Below, one piece after another: positions 1 through 7,857 of a stretch of 64,000 nucleotides of DNA (within the stretch, counting starts at the first letter, position 1; every line of letters begins with the position of its first letter). The notes under the pieces were generated by a model. The model worked only from the letters and a program-made list of their open reading frames with translations, was not told the origin of the DNA and ran no database searches. Where the stretch lies: assembly GCF_023016805.1 (NCBI RefSeq), contig NZ_JALKCH010000004.1, positions 1 to 64,000 of the forward strand, read 5' to 3'. A program made the translations under genes and the position numbers. Source of the stretch: Ancylobacter crimeensis. Lineage in GTDB: Bacteria > Pseudomonadota > Alphaproteobacteria > Rhizobiales > Xanthobacteraceae.

Positions 1-142
1 CCGGCGTGACCTTCTGAGGCGGGACGAGTGAGGGAAGGATGGCGCGAGGGGGGGCATATGTCAAGGAATATATTCCTCACACATCAATGCCCGGCCGCGG
101 AGAGGCGGGAGACCTGCGCCCGCAGCCCGATGCGATCCCGGC

Positions 143-279
143 TCATCCGTCCTCCCGGCCGCAGCCGCAATCGCGAGGCGGGATCAGGTACGGCCGGGTG
201 GCCCTGTCTGGAGAGCCGGGCGAGCGGGGGCGCAGGTTCCCGAAGGCCCATGCGATCCCGGCCCTGCGCTGCGCGCCGG
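143..279. repeat. Imperfect direct repeat, copy 1
   Basis: This copy starts with TCATCCGTC and shares with 388-520 the core CCGCAATCGCGAGGCGGGAT, GGTACGGC, CTGGAGA and the GCGATCCCGGCCCTGCG end (a C replaces a T and an A replaces a G in places). A further fragment of its 3' end (TGCGATCCCGGC) occurs at about 131. It does not encode a recognisable product and looks like an intergenic repeat family. Confidence 0.7.
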
Positions 280-387
280 GCCGGGCCGGGCCGGGATGAC
301 GGCGGGTGGTGAGGGGCAGGCAAGGCAAGGCAAGGCATAGCGGGTGGCCTGCGCGTCGTTGGACGGTGTGTCCGGCCCGGCCTCGGT

Positions 388-520
388 TCATCCGTCATAC
401 CGGCCGCAGCCGCAACCGCGAGGCGGGATCAGGTACGGCGGGTGCCCGGTCTGGAGAACCGGACGCGCGGGGGCGCATGTTCCCGGAGGCCCACACGATC
501 CCGGCCCGGCCCTGCGCACC
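388..520. repeat. Imperfect direct repeat, copy 2
   Basis: Second copy of the repeat at 143-279, in the same orientation and 245 bases downstream. The two align along their whole length with scattered substitutions and small gaps. Confidence 0.7.
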
Positions 521-579
521 GGACGGGATCGCGGGTGGCAGGAGAATCGAGGGCCGTCTGCCCGATGTCGCCGGCGCGC

Positions 580-1488
580 CTACGCCGCCGGCGATGTTTC
601 CCGTGCCGCCGGGGCTTCCATCTTCTGCACGCGGTCGATCACCGCCTTCTGCACCTTCTCGAAGGCTCGCACCTCGATCTGGCGGACGCGCTCGCGCGAG
701 ACGCCGAATTCGGAGGCGAGGTCCTCCAGCGTCATCGGGTCGTCGCTCAGGCGGCGGGCCTCGAAGATGCGGCGCTCGCGATCGTTCAGCACCGAGAGCG
801 CGCCCGACAGTGCCGTGCGGCGATTGTCCAGCTCCTCGTGCTCGACCAGCGAGCTTTCCTGGCTCTCGCGATCGTCGGCGAGCCAGTCCTGCCATTCGCC
901 GCCGCCCTCGACATCGCCGCGGATGGGCGCGTTGAGCGAGGAATCGCCGCCGAGCCGGCGGTTCATGTCGATCACGTCCTGCTCGGAGACGCCGAGCTTG
1001 GTCGCGATAGTGGCGACCTGGTCGGGGCGCAGGTCGCCTTCCTCCAGCGCCGAGATCTGGCTCTTGGCCTTGCGAAGATTGAAGAAAAGCTTCTTTTGCG
1101 CCGCCGTGGTGCCCATCTTCACAAGGCTCCAGGACCGCAGGATGTATTCCTGGATCGAGGCCTTGATCCACCACATCGCATAGGTGGCGAGGCGGAAGCC
1201 CTTTTCGGGCTCGAACCGCTTCACCGCCTGCATCAGCCCGACATTTCCCTCGGAAATGACCTCGGAAATCGGCAGCCCATAGCCGCGATAGCCCATCGCG
1301 ATCTTGGCGACGAGGCGCAGATGGCTGGTGACGAGGCGCTGGGCGGCCTCGGGATCCTCATGCTCGCGCCAGCGCTTGGCGAGCATGTATTCCTCCTGCG
1401 GCTCCAGCATCGGAAACCGCCGGATTTCCTCCAGATAGCGGGACAGACCGCCTTCCGCGGAAGGAATAGACATTGCGGAACGGGCCAT
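580..1488 (-). CDS. rpoH: RNA polymerase sigma factor RpoH (sigma-32 type)
   Basis: 302-residue heat-shock sigma factor that directs RNA polymerase to chaperone and protease promoters. Region 2 carries the core-binding and -10 recognition stretch ending in MWWIKASIQEYILRSW (about 105-120). It is followed by the RpoH box QKKLFFNLR (131-139), which separates RpoH from housekeeping sigma factors. The C-terminal region 4 helix-turn-helix contains EFGVSRERVRQIE (about residues 260-275). Length matches alphaproteobacterial RpoH. A GGAGGG Shine-Dalgarno lies at 1495-1500 on the minus strand, about 6 bases before the ATG. It follows the rluD-type gene in the same direction after a 166-base gap, so it probably has its own promoter. 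Alphaproteobacteria often carry a second rpoH copy; which one this is cannot be told from the window. Confidence 0.96.
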   Translation of the reverse strand: MARSAMSIPSAEGGLSRYLEEIRRFPMLEPQEEYMLAKRWREHEDPEAAQRLVTSHLRLVAKIAMGYRGYGLPISEVISEGNVGLMQAVKRFEPEKGFRLATYAMWWIKASIQEYILRSWSLVKMGTTAAQKKLFFNLRKAKSQISALEEGDLRPDQVATIATKLGVSEQDVIDMNRRLGGDSSLNAPIRGDVEGGGEWQDWLADDRESQESSLVEHEELDNRRTALSGALSVLNDRERRIFEARRLSDDPMTLEDLASEFGVSRERVRQIEVRAFEKVQKAVIDRVQKMEAPAARETSPAA

Positions 1489-1654
1489 GTAGCACCCTCC
1501 TTCATCCGTCCGAAGGCCCCCTCACCGGGCAGCCTGTGAGCGGCCGCATTCAGCCGACCGCCGATGCATCATACAGGAACGGACACAAAAGGCGAAAGCG
1601 CAACGTCAGGACGGTCACGATGGCTTGAGATGTGCCGTCTTGCGGCCGGAAGGC

Positions 1655-2725
1655 TCACTTTTCCATGCCGGCGAGCGCCGCCTCCAGTGCCGCGAGATCG
1701 GGCGGGAGCGGGCTTTCGAAGCTGAGGAAGGCGCCGGTCGCCGGATGCTCGAAGCCGAGCCGGGCGGCATGGAGCGCCTGTCGGCCGAGCCCCTCCAGCG
1801 CCGTGCGCGCCTCGGGGGAAAGCCGCGCGGCCTTGGTCTTGTGGCCGGTGGCGTAGGTTTCGTCGCCGAGCAGCGGATGGCCGATATGGGCCATATGCAC
1901 GCGGATCTGGTGGGTGCGCCCGGTCTCGAGCCGGCAGGCGATGCGGCAGGCCAGCGGACGGTTGCCGGCATCGAGGAACACCGCCTCCCGCTCCCAATGG
2001 GTGATGGCGAAGCGCCCGCCGGCCCGCACCGCCATGCGGTCGCGCGCGATGGGATGGCGGTCGATCGGCGCGTCCACCGTGCCGCGCGGCATCTCCGGGG
2101 CGCCCCAGGCGAAGGCGACATAGGCCCGTTCCAGCGGGCCGGTGCGGCCATGGTCGGCGAACTGGGCGGCCAGCGCGCGATGGGCGGCGTCGTTCTTCGC
2201 CACTACCAGCAGGCCGGACGTGTCCTTGTCCAGCCGATGCACGATGCCGGGCCGGCGCACCCCGCCGACGCCGGAAAGACTGGCGCCGCAATGGTGGAGA
2301 AGCGCGTTCACCAGCGTGCCGTCCGGGTTGCCGGGCGCGGGATGGACGACCATGCCGGCGGGCTTGTCGACGACGATGAGGTCGTCATCCTCATAGGCGA
2401 TGACCAGCGGGATCGCCTGGGGCAGGGGCGCGGCCGGCTCCGGCGGCGGCAGGGTGAGCTCGAAGCGATCGCCGGCCGCCGCCTTGGCCGAACCGCCCGC
2501 GACCGGCTGGCCGAGCCGCGCGAGATGGCCGGCCGCGATCAGCGCCTGGATGCGCGTGCGGCTGAGGTCCGGCAAATGGCGCGCCAGCACGCGATCGAGC
2601 CTCTGGCCTTCATCCTGCGGCGCGACGGTGATAGTGACGGTCTCGCCCGCATCGGATGCGGGCATGTCGTCCTCCACCTCTTCCAGGGGGACGCCGTTCA
2701 GCGATTCCTCCGACGGTGCATTCAT
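1655..2725 (-). CDS. rluD: RluA/RluD-family ribosomal large subunit pseudouridine synthase
   Basis: 356-residue enzyme converting uridines of 23S rRNA to pseudouridine. An N-terminal S4 RNA-binding domain (QRLDRVLARHLPDLSRTRIQ, about residues 33-52) precedes the catalytic domain, whose motif HRLDKDTSGLLV contains the catalytic Asp. A later GRTHQIRVHMAHIGHPLLGD block is also typical. The frame is open for 105 codons further upstream, but I chose the ATG at 2725 because GGGAGGGG sits just upstream of it and the extension is unlike the family. The assignment to RluD rather than RluC/RluA rests on length and the S4 domain. Its start codon overlaps, head-to-head, that of the small membrane-protein gene on the plus strand. 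Confidence 0.92.
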   Translation of the reverse strand: MNAPSEESLNGVPLEEVEDDMPASDAGETVTITVAPQDEGQRLDRVLARHLPDLSRTRIQALIAAGHLARLGQPVAGGSAKAAAGDRFELTLPPPEPAAPLPQAIPLVIAYEDDDLIVVDKPAGMVVHPAPGNPDGTLVNALLHHCGASLSGVGGVRRPGIVHRLDKDTSGLLVVAKNDAAHRALAAQFADHGRTGPLERAYVAFAWGAPEMPRGTVDAPIDRHPIARDRMAVRAGGRFAITHWEREAVFLDAGNRPLACRIACRLETGRTHQIRVHMAHIGHPLLGDETYATGHKTKAARLSPEARTALEGLGRQALHAARLGFEHPATGAFLSFESPLPPDLAALEAALAGMEK

Positions 2726-3062
2726 GACCCCTCCCGATTCTGACGAGAAGCTGGACCCCGCGCAGGAGCGCGTGCTGCGCAAGCTGCGTGGTTTTGCGGC
2801 GTTTTCCGGCCTGCTGATGGCCTTCGGCTTTCTCGCCCTGTTCGGTGCCATCGGATACAGGGTCGTGAGCGGTTGGAAAAGCACGCCGGCGACTATAGAG
2901 GGCACGATTCGCCTGCCGAAGGATGCCCGCGTGCTGTCGGCGTCGCTGTCGGAAGGCACGATCGCTGTGACGATCGAGCGGCAGGGCGCGGTCGAGACCC
3001 GCTTTTTCGATATCAAGGACCATACCCCACGGGGCACCATCGGCTATGCGGCGGAGCCGTGA
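2724..3062 (+). CDS. Small single-pass membrane protein (DUF6476-like)
   Basis: 112-residue protein with an acidic N-terminus (PPDSDEKLDPAQERVL), one hydrophobic segment at about 22-46 (GFAAFSGLLMAFGFLALFG) and a roughly 65-residue soluble tail likely to lie in the periplasm. Size, topology and position beside a pseudouridine-synthase gene match a conserved alphaproteobacterial family that I recall as DUF6476; function is unknown. Its ATG (2724-2726) overlaps the rluD ATG (2725-2723) by two bases, so the two divergent coding regions leave no promoter space between them. No strong Shine-Dalgarno precedes it. A later start would remove the acidic N-terminus but keep the membrane segment. Confidence 0.75.
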   Translation: MTPPDSDEKLDPAQERVLRKLRGFAAFSGLLMAFGFLALFGAIGYRVVSGWKSTPATIEGTIRLPKDARVLSASLSEGTIAVTIERQGAVETRFFDIKDHTPRGTIGYAAEP

Positions 3063-3124
3063 AACGGCGTGACCGGTTATCCCCAGCCTGAGGTGCGGCG
3101 GGGCGATATCTGTCTTGCGGGCAC

Positions 3125-3153
3125 TTGATCGGCAGGGCATTTGGCACTAATAA
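3125..3153 (+). promoter_or_regulatory. Putative promoter of tRNA-Glu
   Basis: TTGATC at 3125-3130 and TAATAA at 3148-3153 are separated by exactly 17 bases and end 17 bases before the tRNA. This fits a housekeeping sigma -35/-10 pair serving the tRNA gene. Confidence 0.6.
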
Positions 3154-3170
3154 GCCGCCATTCCGCGCAC

Positions 3171-3245
3171 GCTCCCATCGTCTAGCGGTCAGGACGTCGC
3201 CCTCTCACGGCGAAAACTGGGGTTCGATTCCCCATGGGAGCGCCA
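3171..3245 (+). tRNA. tRNA-Glu (anticodon CTC)
   Basis: 75-nt cloverleaf. The acceptor stem GCTCCCA pairs with TGGGAGC, followed by a G discriminator and an encoded CCA. The anticodon stem TCGCC/GGCGA encloses loop CTCTCAC, giving anticodon CTC. The T-arm has GGTTCGATTCC. Its 3' end is followed within 90 bases by an integrase gene, so it served as an integration target. Confidence 0.96.
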
Positions 3246-3268
3246 AAGTTCTTATGAATCAAGAACTT
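3246..3268 (+). other. Inverted repeat directly after tRNA-Glu
   Basis: AAGTTCTT (3246-3253) and AAGAACTT (3261-3268) are a perfect 8-bp inverted repeat around a 7-base loop, starting at the base after the tRNA CCA. No T-tract follows, so a classical terminator is unlikely. The place is where an integrase core site (attL/attR arm) would be expected. Confidence 0.5.
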
Positions 3269-3274
3269 CGGCTG

Positions 3275-3313
3275 CCTACAGGTCTTGACTACAGCTCTTG
3301 CCTACAGGCGCTC
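3275..3313 (+). repeat. Three tandem 13-bp iterons before the integrase
   Basis: CCTACAGGTCTTG, ACTACAGCTCTTG and CCTACAGGCGCTC follow one another without spacing; the CTACAG core recurs every 13 bases (3276, 3289, 3302). They lie between the tRNA and the integrase start, where integrase arm-binding or autoregulatory sites are usual. Confidence 0.75.
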
Positions 3314-3333
3314 CTGAGTGGCAACCTGAAGCG

Positions 3334-4328
3334 ATGGTCAAGAAACCCTCTTCAGATACCCTCTATCTGCAACGTATCGGCGCGCGCTGGTATGCCCGCA
3401 TCCCCGTGCCTTACGCGCTTCGGGAGGAGATGGGTCCGTATTTCCGAAAGGCACTCGGCACCACTGATTTGCAGGAGGCGCGGCATCGCCGTTGGGATGT
3501 CCTTGCCATCGCGCGCGCCGAGTTCGAACGTAGGACGGCCAAGGCATCGGGAAACAAGACCGGGAGGCTCGCCCCACGCTCCACGGACTATGCCGCCTTT
3601 CGCGCGCGCCTTGCTGCCGTCGGGCCTCCTAAGGTCGTCAATGCGCTGGACGGGGAGGAGATGGACAATCCTGCGCTGGAGGCCATTGCGGATGAGCTGG
3701 AGGCGGCTGAGGAGCGCGGGGAGCACGTAGAGACCGGATGGAACGCCCTTTCCGACCACGTGAAGGACCGCTTGCCAGTCTCCGAGCTTCTGGACGACTA
3801 CCTCGCGAAGAACCCGAAGGCGAACCCAACCACCACCGCGAATTATCGTGGAACGGTAAGCCTCTGGATAGGGGAACGGAAAGACCGGCCGCTGAACGGT
3901 GTGACCAAGAAGCAGGCTACGGAATGGCTTGAGAAGGTCTCGGAAGGGCGCTCTCGGGAAACCATCAAGCGTTATGTGAATCACATGGCGGCTCTGTGGG
4001 CATGGGCGCACCGCAAAGAGGAGGCCCCTCCTGCGAACCCCTTTGAGGGCCTCCGGCAAAGCATGGGGGTGATCGGGAAGGCGCCAGAGAGCTATGAGGC
4101 GTTCGCAGAGGCAGAGCTGAAGGCGGTCTTTGGCGTCCTGAAGGATCAGCCGGATTTGAAGGCGTTGGCGCTCATCTCGCTCTATTCCGGTATGCGACTG
4201 TCCGAGTGCCTCCGGGCGCAGCGGGAGGAGATTGAGGGCATAGACTGCTACGTCCTCGCCGCAGGGAAGACCGTGAACGCCAAACGTATCGTGCCGGTGC
4301 ATCCGTGCTCAAAGGCGTGAAGGCCCCT
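3334..4328 (+). pseudogene. Truncated tyrosine-recombinase integrase
   Basis: The gene begins at ATG 3334 (MVKKPSSDTLYLQRIGARWY), although TTG 3298 is an upstream alternative. It reads as a phage/island integrase: N-terminal domain, SAM-like core-binding domain around residues 145-235, then a catalytic domain with the first active-site Arg in LYSGMRLSE and the beta-hairpin Lys in AAGKTVNAKR. It stops soon after IVPVHP. A one-base loss near 4305 would restore VLKGVKAPE in the next frame, which resembles the normal continuation. After that the sequence passes directly into an IS5-type transposase. The HxxR box and catalytic Tyr are absent, so the product cannot recombine. Position beside tRNA-Glu marks an old island insertion. 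Confidence 0.85.
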
Positions 4329-5088
4329 GAGGATTGGGCGGTGGCGCTGGATGTGTTCCATGCCTGCCGCTCGCGGCGGGGCGACAAGGGGCGCGACGAT
4401 CGCAAGTTCCTCGAGGTGATGCGCTATTTTACCGTGCACAACATCACCTGGCGGCCCTGCCGGCGAAGTTTGGATCCTGGAACAGCGTCTGGAAGTGGTT
4501 CTGGCGGCTGCGCCAGGCCGGCGTGTTCGAGCTGTTCTTCGAAACGCTGGCCTCGCTCAGCCGCACCGCGCATCTGGTCCAGATGTTCGATTCTACCGTG
4601 GTGCGTGCCCACGTCTCCGCCGCCGAGGCAAAGGGGGGCAGCCGGGCCACGCCGCCCTCGGGCGCTCACGCGGCGGCTTCTCCACTGAGATCCACCTCAA
4701 GAGTGGCTTCGAGGGCCTGCCAATCACCTTCCACCTGACCGGCGGCGAGGCCAGCGACAGCCCGCTGTTCAAGCTGCTGGATCTCGGTCCCGATGTGAAG
4801 CCCCGCGCGGCGCTCGCCGACAAGGGCTATGACGCCAAGGCCAATCGAGTGCTGGCCCGAGCGCGCGGCATCGCGCCCGCCATCCCGTTCAAATCAAACG
4901 AGAAGGATCGTCCCGCCTTCTTCCCGAAGGTGCTTTACAAGTGCAGGGTCCGCATCGAGCAGTGCTTCGGAAAGCTCAAGCGTTTCAAGCGCGTTGCCCC
5001 ACGCTGCGAGAAAACAGAGCGCAGCTTCACCGCAATCGTCGCGCTCGCCTTCAGCTTCATCCTCATCAAATCCGTCCACACCGCCTAG
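4329..5088 (+). mobile_element. IS5-family (IS427-like) transposase remnant
   Basis: The transposase is spread over three frames. The first part contains EDWAVALDVFHACRSRRGDK and FLEVMRYFTVHNITW. The second contains ALPAKFGSWNSVWKWFWRLR and MFDSTVVRAHVSAAEAKGG with the first catalytic Asp. The third contains GRSRGGFSTEIHLK, ALADKGYDAKANR with the second Asp, and the C-terminus ending in ILIKSVHTA. The shift near 4453 looks like loss of one G (TGG CGG GCC expected). The second shift lies at A_AAG_GGG (4630-4636), a plausible programmed -1 slippery site. The 5' end, including the start codon and the left inverted repeat, is fused to integrase sequence, so the element is truncated. I did not find matching terminal inverted repeats. 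Confidence 0.85.
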
Positions 5089-5231
5089 TCGTGTGAGCAC
5101 GCTCGGGCAGCACTTATGCCGCTCTCGCGCTCGCTGGAACAAGGATGCACGGCCTCCGCAAAGCCGAGATTATGCCGCCGTACAGCAGAGGCGACCCCGA
5201 GGCCGCCGCATTGTACGCTCACCTGCGGTGA

Positions 5232-5564
5232 CTGGCCCGCAGCTTAAATCATAGGAAGCTCAATAACATAGGTGTTCACAGTTTCACCTCGATCGGCACG
5301 CCATCCCTTTTGCGCGCCAGGACACGCATCGGCTCTCTTGCTGCAGAATAATTGAGATAATATTCAACAACGTTCAGTAATTACGCATTATCTTAATATA
5401 ATTTTATCCTAATATAAAGACATTTATCGTATTATTTTCGGTATCGATATCGGAGATATAATTTTCATATTTCTGAACCTTCTCAATCGTACATTATGGT
5501 ACTTTTGAAGTTGTTAGTGGCCCTACAGATTTCGTCCAGGCATCTCGTGGCAACAACCCGTCGC
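5232..5564. other. Gene-free, partly AT-rich spacer
   Basis: No gene is evident. It contains copy A of a 54-bp repeat (5259-5312) and then a markedly AT-rich tract at about 5340-5520, with runs such as AATTGAGATAATATT and TTAATATAATTTTATCC. That composition is quite unlike the surrounding GC-rich DNA. The LysR gene ends at 5565, so the tract lies downstream of it. Confidence 0.6.
5259..5312 (+). repeat. 54-bp imperfect repeat, copy A
   Basis: Aligns without gaps to 17570-17623 in the same orientation, 45 of 54 bases identical by my count. The shared core includes AACATAGGTGTTC and CAGTTTCAC. It lies just beyond the IS remnant, at the left edge of the catabolic module. Confidence 0.7.
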
Positions 5565-6494
5565 TCAACGTGAGGGCGAAGCAGCAGGTTCAACCATGCA
5601 CTGCCGGACAAAGCCGTGAAGCCAGTCGCGTAGTGCCGAGATGGCCGGGTCATTCCATCGGCGCGCTGGTGCGATGAAATAGTACGCGCCCAGCCGGACA
5701 TTGGCCCGGCATATCTCGACCAGCTCGCCAGTCGTGAGCAATTCCCCGGCCATGAGATCGCTCACCAGAGCCACGCCTTGCCCCAGCCTTGCGGCCTCTA
5801 CGGCGAGATGCCCGTGCCACAGCTTTGGCCCCTTCAGTGGGGGAACGCTGACGACCCCGGCATGCTCCAGCCAGTTTTCCCACTGCCGCGTCGAACGCTC
5901 GTGGAGGAGCGGCAGCTTCACCAGATCGCTCGCCGTGCGGATGTGCCGGTGAGCCTCGTTGAACGCCTGGCTCGCAACTGCGAGGATTCGGGGCCGGTAG
6001 ACAATTTCCCCGCGCAGGTCCGGCGGAAAATTGGGATATTCGAGGTAGTTTATCTCGGCATCGACCTCCCCCTGGCTGAAGTCTGGTCGTGCGGAAATAG
6101 GCTGGAGAATGATCTCGCGGCCGCCGAGAAAACGCTCGATTTCCGGCAGTCGCGCCAGCAGCCGTCGTGAGGCAAGCCCTGCCATGCAACAGATATGAAG
6201 TGCATCGCTGCTGCCTCCCCACAGCTCGCTCGTAGCGCTGGCAATCAGGTCCAGCGCGCGGCTGAGTTGCCCGGAATAGCGCTTGCCCTCTCGGGTGAGG
6301 CTGAGGCCGCGCCCGGATTTCTGAACAAGCTTCACGCCGATCGCCGCTTCAAGGTTCTGGATATGACGCGAAACCACCGTGTGAGAGACGGCGAGTTCGT
6401 CTGCGGCGCCTCTGACCGTTCCGTTCCGGCCGAATGTCTCAAATGCACGTAACGCCAAAAGAGGCGGCAGGCGGCGACGGAAGGCCTCAGACAT
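5565..6494 (-). CDS. LysR-family transcriptional regulator
   Basis: 309-residue regulator. The winged helix-turn-helix occupies about residues 10-70 (TVRGAADELAVSHTVVSRHI) and is followed by a linker helix and a two-lobed periplasmic-binding-like effector domain. The N-terminal PPLLALRAFETFGRNGT resembles the GcvA/AmpR-type subgroup. It is transcribed divergently from the thiolase-like gene, with 189 bases between the start codons, the usual arrangement for a LysR protein controlling its neighbour. A 17-bp motif in that interval recurs before the CoA-transferase/ligase pair, suggesting one regulon. The effector is probably an intermediate of the pathway encoded next to it; this is inference. 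Confidence 0.92.
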   Translation of the reverse strand: MSEAFRRRLPPLLALRAFETFGRNGTVRGAADELAVSHTVVSRHIQNLEAAIGVKLVQKSGRGLSLTREGKRYSGQLSRALDLIASATSELWGGSSDALHICCMAGLASRRLLARLPEIERFLGGREIILQPISARPDFSQGEVDAEINYLEYPNFPPDLRGEIVYRPRILAVASQAFNEAHRHIRTASDLVKLPLLHERSTRQWENWLEHAGVVSVPPLKGPKLWHGHLAVEAARLGQGVALVSDLMAGELLTTGELVEICRANVRLGAYYFIAPARRWNDPAISALRDWLHGFVRQCMVEPAASPSR

Positions 6495-6599
6495 GGGCAG
6501 CAGCTCCTACAACGAATGAACGACCGCGTTCACGCTTTCGTTGCGCCTTAGATGACGCGCGTCGCTCGGCCCCCGTCAAGCGGGCAATAGATGCGCGTA

Positions 6600-6616
6600 A
6601 TGCACCAATGGGCAGG
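6600..6616 (+). promoter_or_regulatory. Candidate operator motif, copy 1
   Basis: ATGCACCAATGGGCAGG lies in the LysR/thiolase divergent promoter region. It matches 15 of 17 bases of 15715-15731, in the other divergent promoter region of the module. A shared LysR site is the simplest explanation. Confidence 0.45.
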
Positions 6617-6683
6617 CTTCAAACTGCTTGTCGGAGGGGTGAAACGACCTAGGCTCGATGGCAGGACAGATGGGAAATCTCGC

Positions 6684-7847
6684 GTGGCCAGCATCTCGGG
6701 CAAAGCGTCAATCGTCGGTGCATATGAGTCGCCACGCCGGCAGGCGCCGCGCCTTCACCCCTTTGCGCTTCAGATGGAATGTTTCGCCGGGGCGCTGGAC
6801 GACGCCGGCATCGCGCTCTCCGAGGTGGACGGGCTCCGTGTGGTCGCCAGTGACTGGGAAGGCGGCGGCGTCAGCAGCCTCACCGAGTTCGCCGAATATG
6901 CGGGCATCACGCCGACCTTCTTCGACAGCACCGATGTCGGCGGCTGTTCCTACATCGTCCATGCCGGCCACGCGGCGGCGGCAATCGCGACAGGCCTCGC
7001 GGATGTGGTGGTCATCAGCTATGCCGCCTGTCCGCGCTGGTGGCCCCTGGACACGCCGTCCTTCGATCCCTTCGTGCTGCCGGCGGGCCCAGGCCAGTTC
7101 GAGCTTCCCTACGGCCCGACCCTGATCTCGACCTATGCGATGTTCGCCCAGCGCCACATTGCGCTTTACGGTACGACATCCGAACAGCTTGCCAAGGTCG
7201 CCGTCACCTTCCGCCAGCATGCGGCTAATAATCCCCATGCCCGCTTCACCGCTCCGATCACCATCGACGATGTGCTAGCCTCCACGTCAATCGCGTCGCC
7301 CTTGCGCAAGCTCGATTGCTGCGTCGTCACCGATGGCGGCGGCGCCATCGTGATGACCAGCGCGGAACGCGCAGAAAATTGCCGCCGCCGTCCAATTCAT
7401 CTTTCCGGCTTCGGAAGCGCGGCGGCCCGCACCCAGCTCAGCCAGATCGCACCCGATCTTTCGACGCCGGCGGCGATCTCTGGCCCCCACGCCTTCGCCA
7501 TGGCCGGTATCGGGCACGACGATATCGACGTCGCGCAGATCTATGACGCGTTCACGATCACGCCGATGCTCGCGCTGGAAGATCTGGGTTTCTGCGGGCG
7601 CGGGGAAAGCGGCGGCTTTGTCGATGACGGGGCATCTGACGCTGGGCGGGCGGCTTCCGACCAATACCGACGGTGGCGGGCTGTCCTCGAACCATCCCGG
7701 CAAGCGCGGCATCTTCACGCTTATCGAAGGGGTGCGGCAGTTGCGCGGCGAAGGACCGGGCTTGCAGGTTCCCGATGCCGAGGAGGCTCTGGTCCATGGG
7801 CTGGAGGCACATTCTGCGCCGCCGCTACCGCCATTCTCACGGTTTGA
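6684..7847 (+). pseudogene. Thiolase-like (lipid-transfer/SCP2-type) acyl-CoA enzyme, two frameshifts
   Basis: The N-terminal part from GTG 6684 (VASISGKASIVGAYESP) and the motif QIYDAFTITPMLALEDLGFC are typical of the non-decarboxylative thiolase-like family that pairs with DUF35 proteins. A Cys lies in GGCSYIVHAGHAAAA, near the usual nucleophile position. The frame then shifts at a 4-G run (7629-7632, one G too many). The true continuation HLTLGGRLPTNTDGGGLSSN runs in the next frame until about 7803, where a missing G restores the first frame for the end GGTFCAAATAILTV. As written it encodes no intact enzyme. Known relatives catalyse thiolytic or retro-aldol cleavage of branched acyl-CoAs; the substrate here is unknown. 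Either real decay or base-calling errors in homopolymers could explain it. Confidence 0.8.
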
Positions 7848-7857
7848 GGCCGCAGCG

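Larger units (their letters stand above)
1..579. other. Gene-free left end with repeats
   Basis: No convincing gene is seen here; the open frames on both strands are low-complexity Arg/Pro/Ala-rich products of the high GC content. The stretch is dominated by two imperfect copies of a sequence of about 135 bases, listed separately. It lies downstream of rpoH, which is transcribed leftwards into it, so it probably contains the rpoH terminator region, but I see no clean hairpin with a T-tract. Confidence 0.6.

Noticed and set aside
2726..3040. N-terminal extension of the pseudouridine synthase up to 461 residues
   Set aside because: The extension is antisense to the small membrane-protein gene and unlike RluD; the ATG at 2725 has the Shine-Dalgarno.
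5145..5231. Short frame containing HGLRKA, resembling an integrase HxxR box
   Set aside because: Only six residues match and the rest of the 28-residue frame is unlike any recombinase; too weak to call the missing C-terminus of the integrase.
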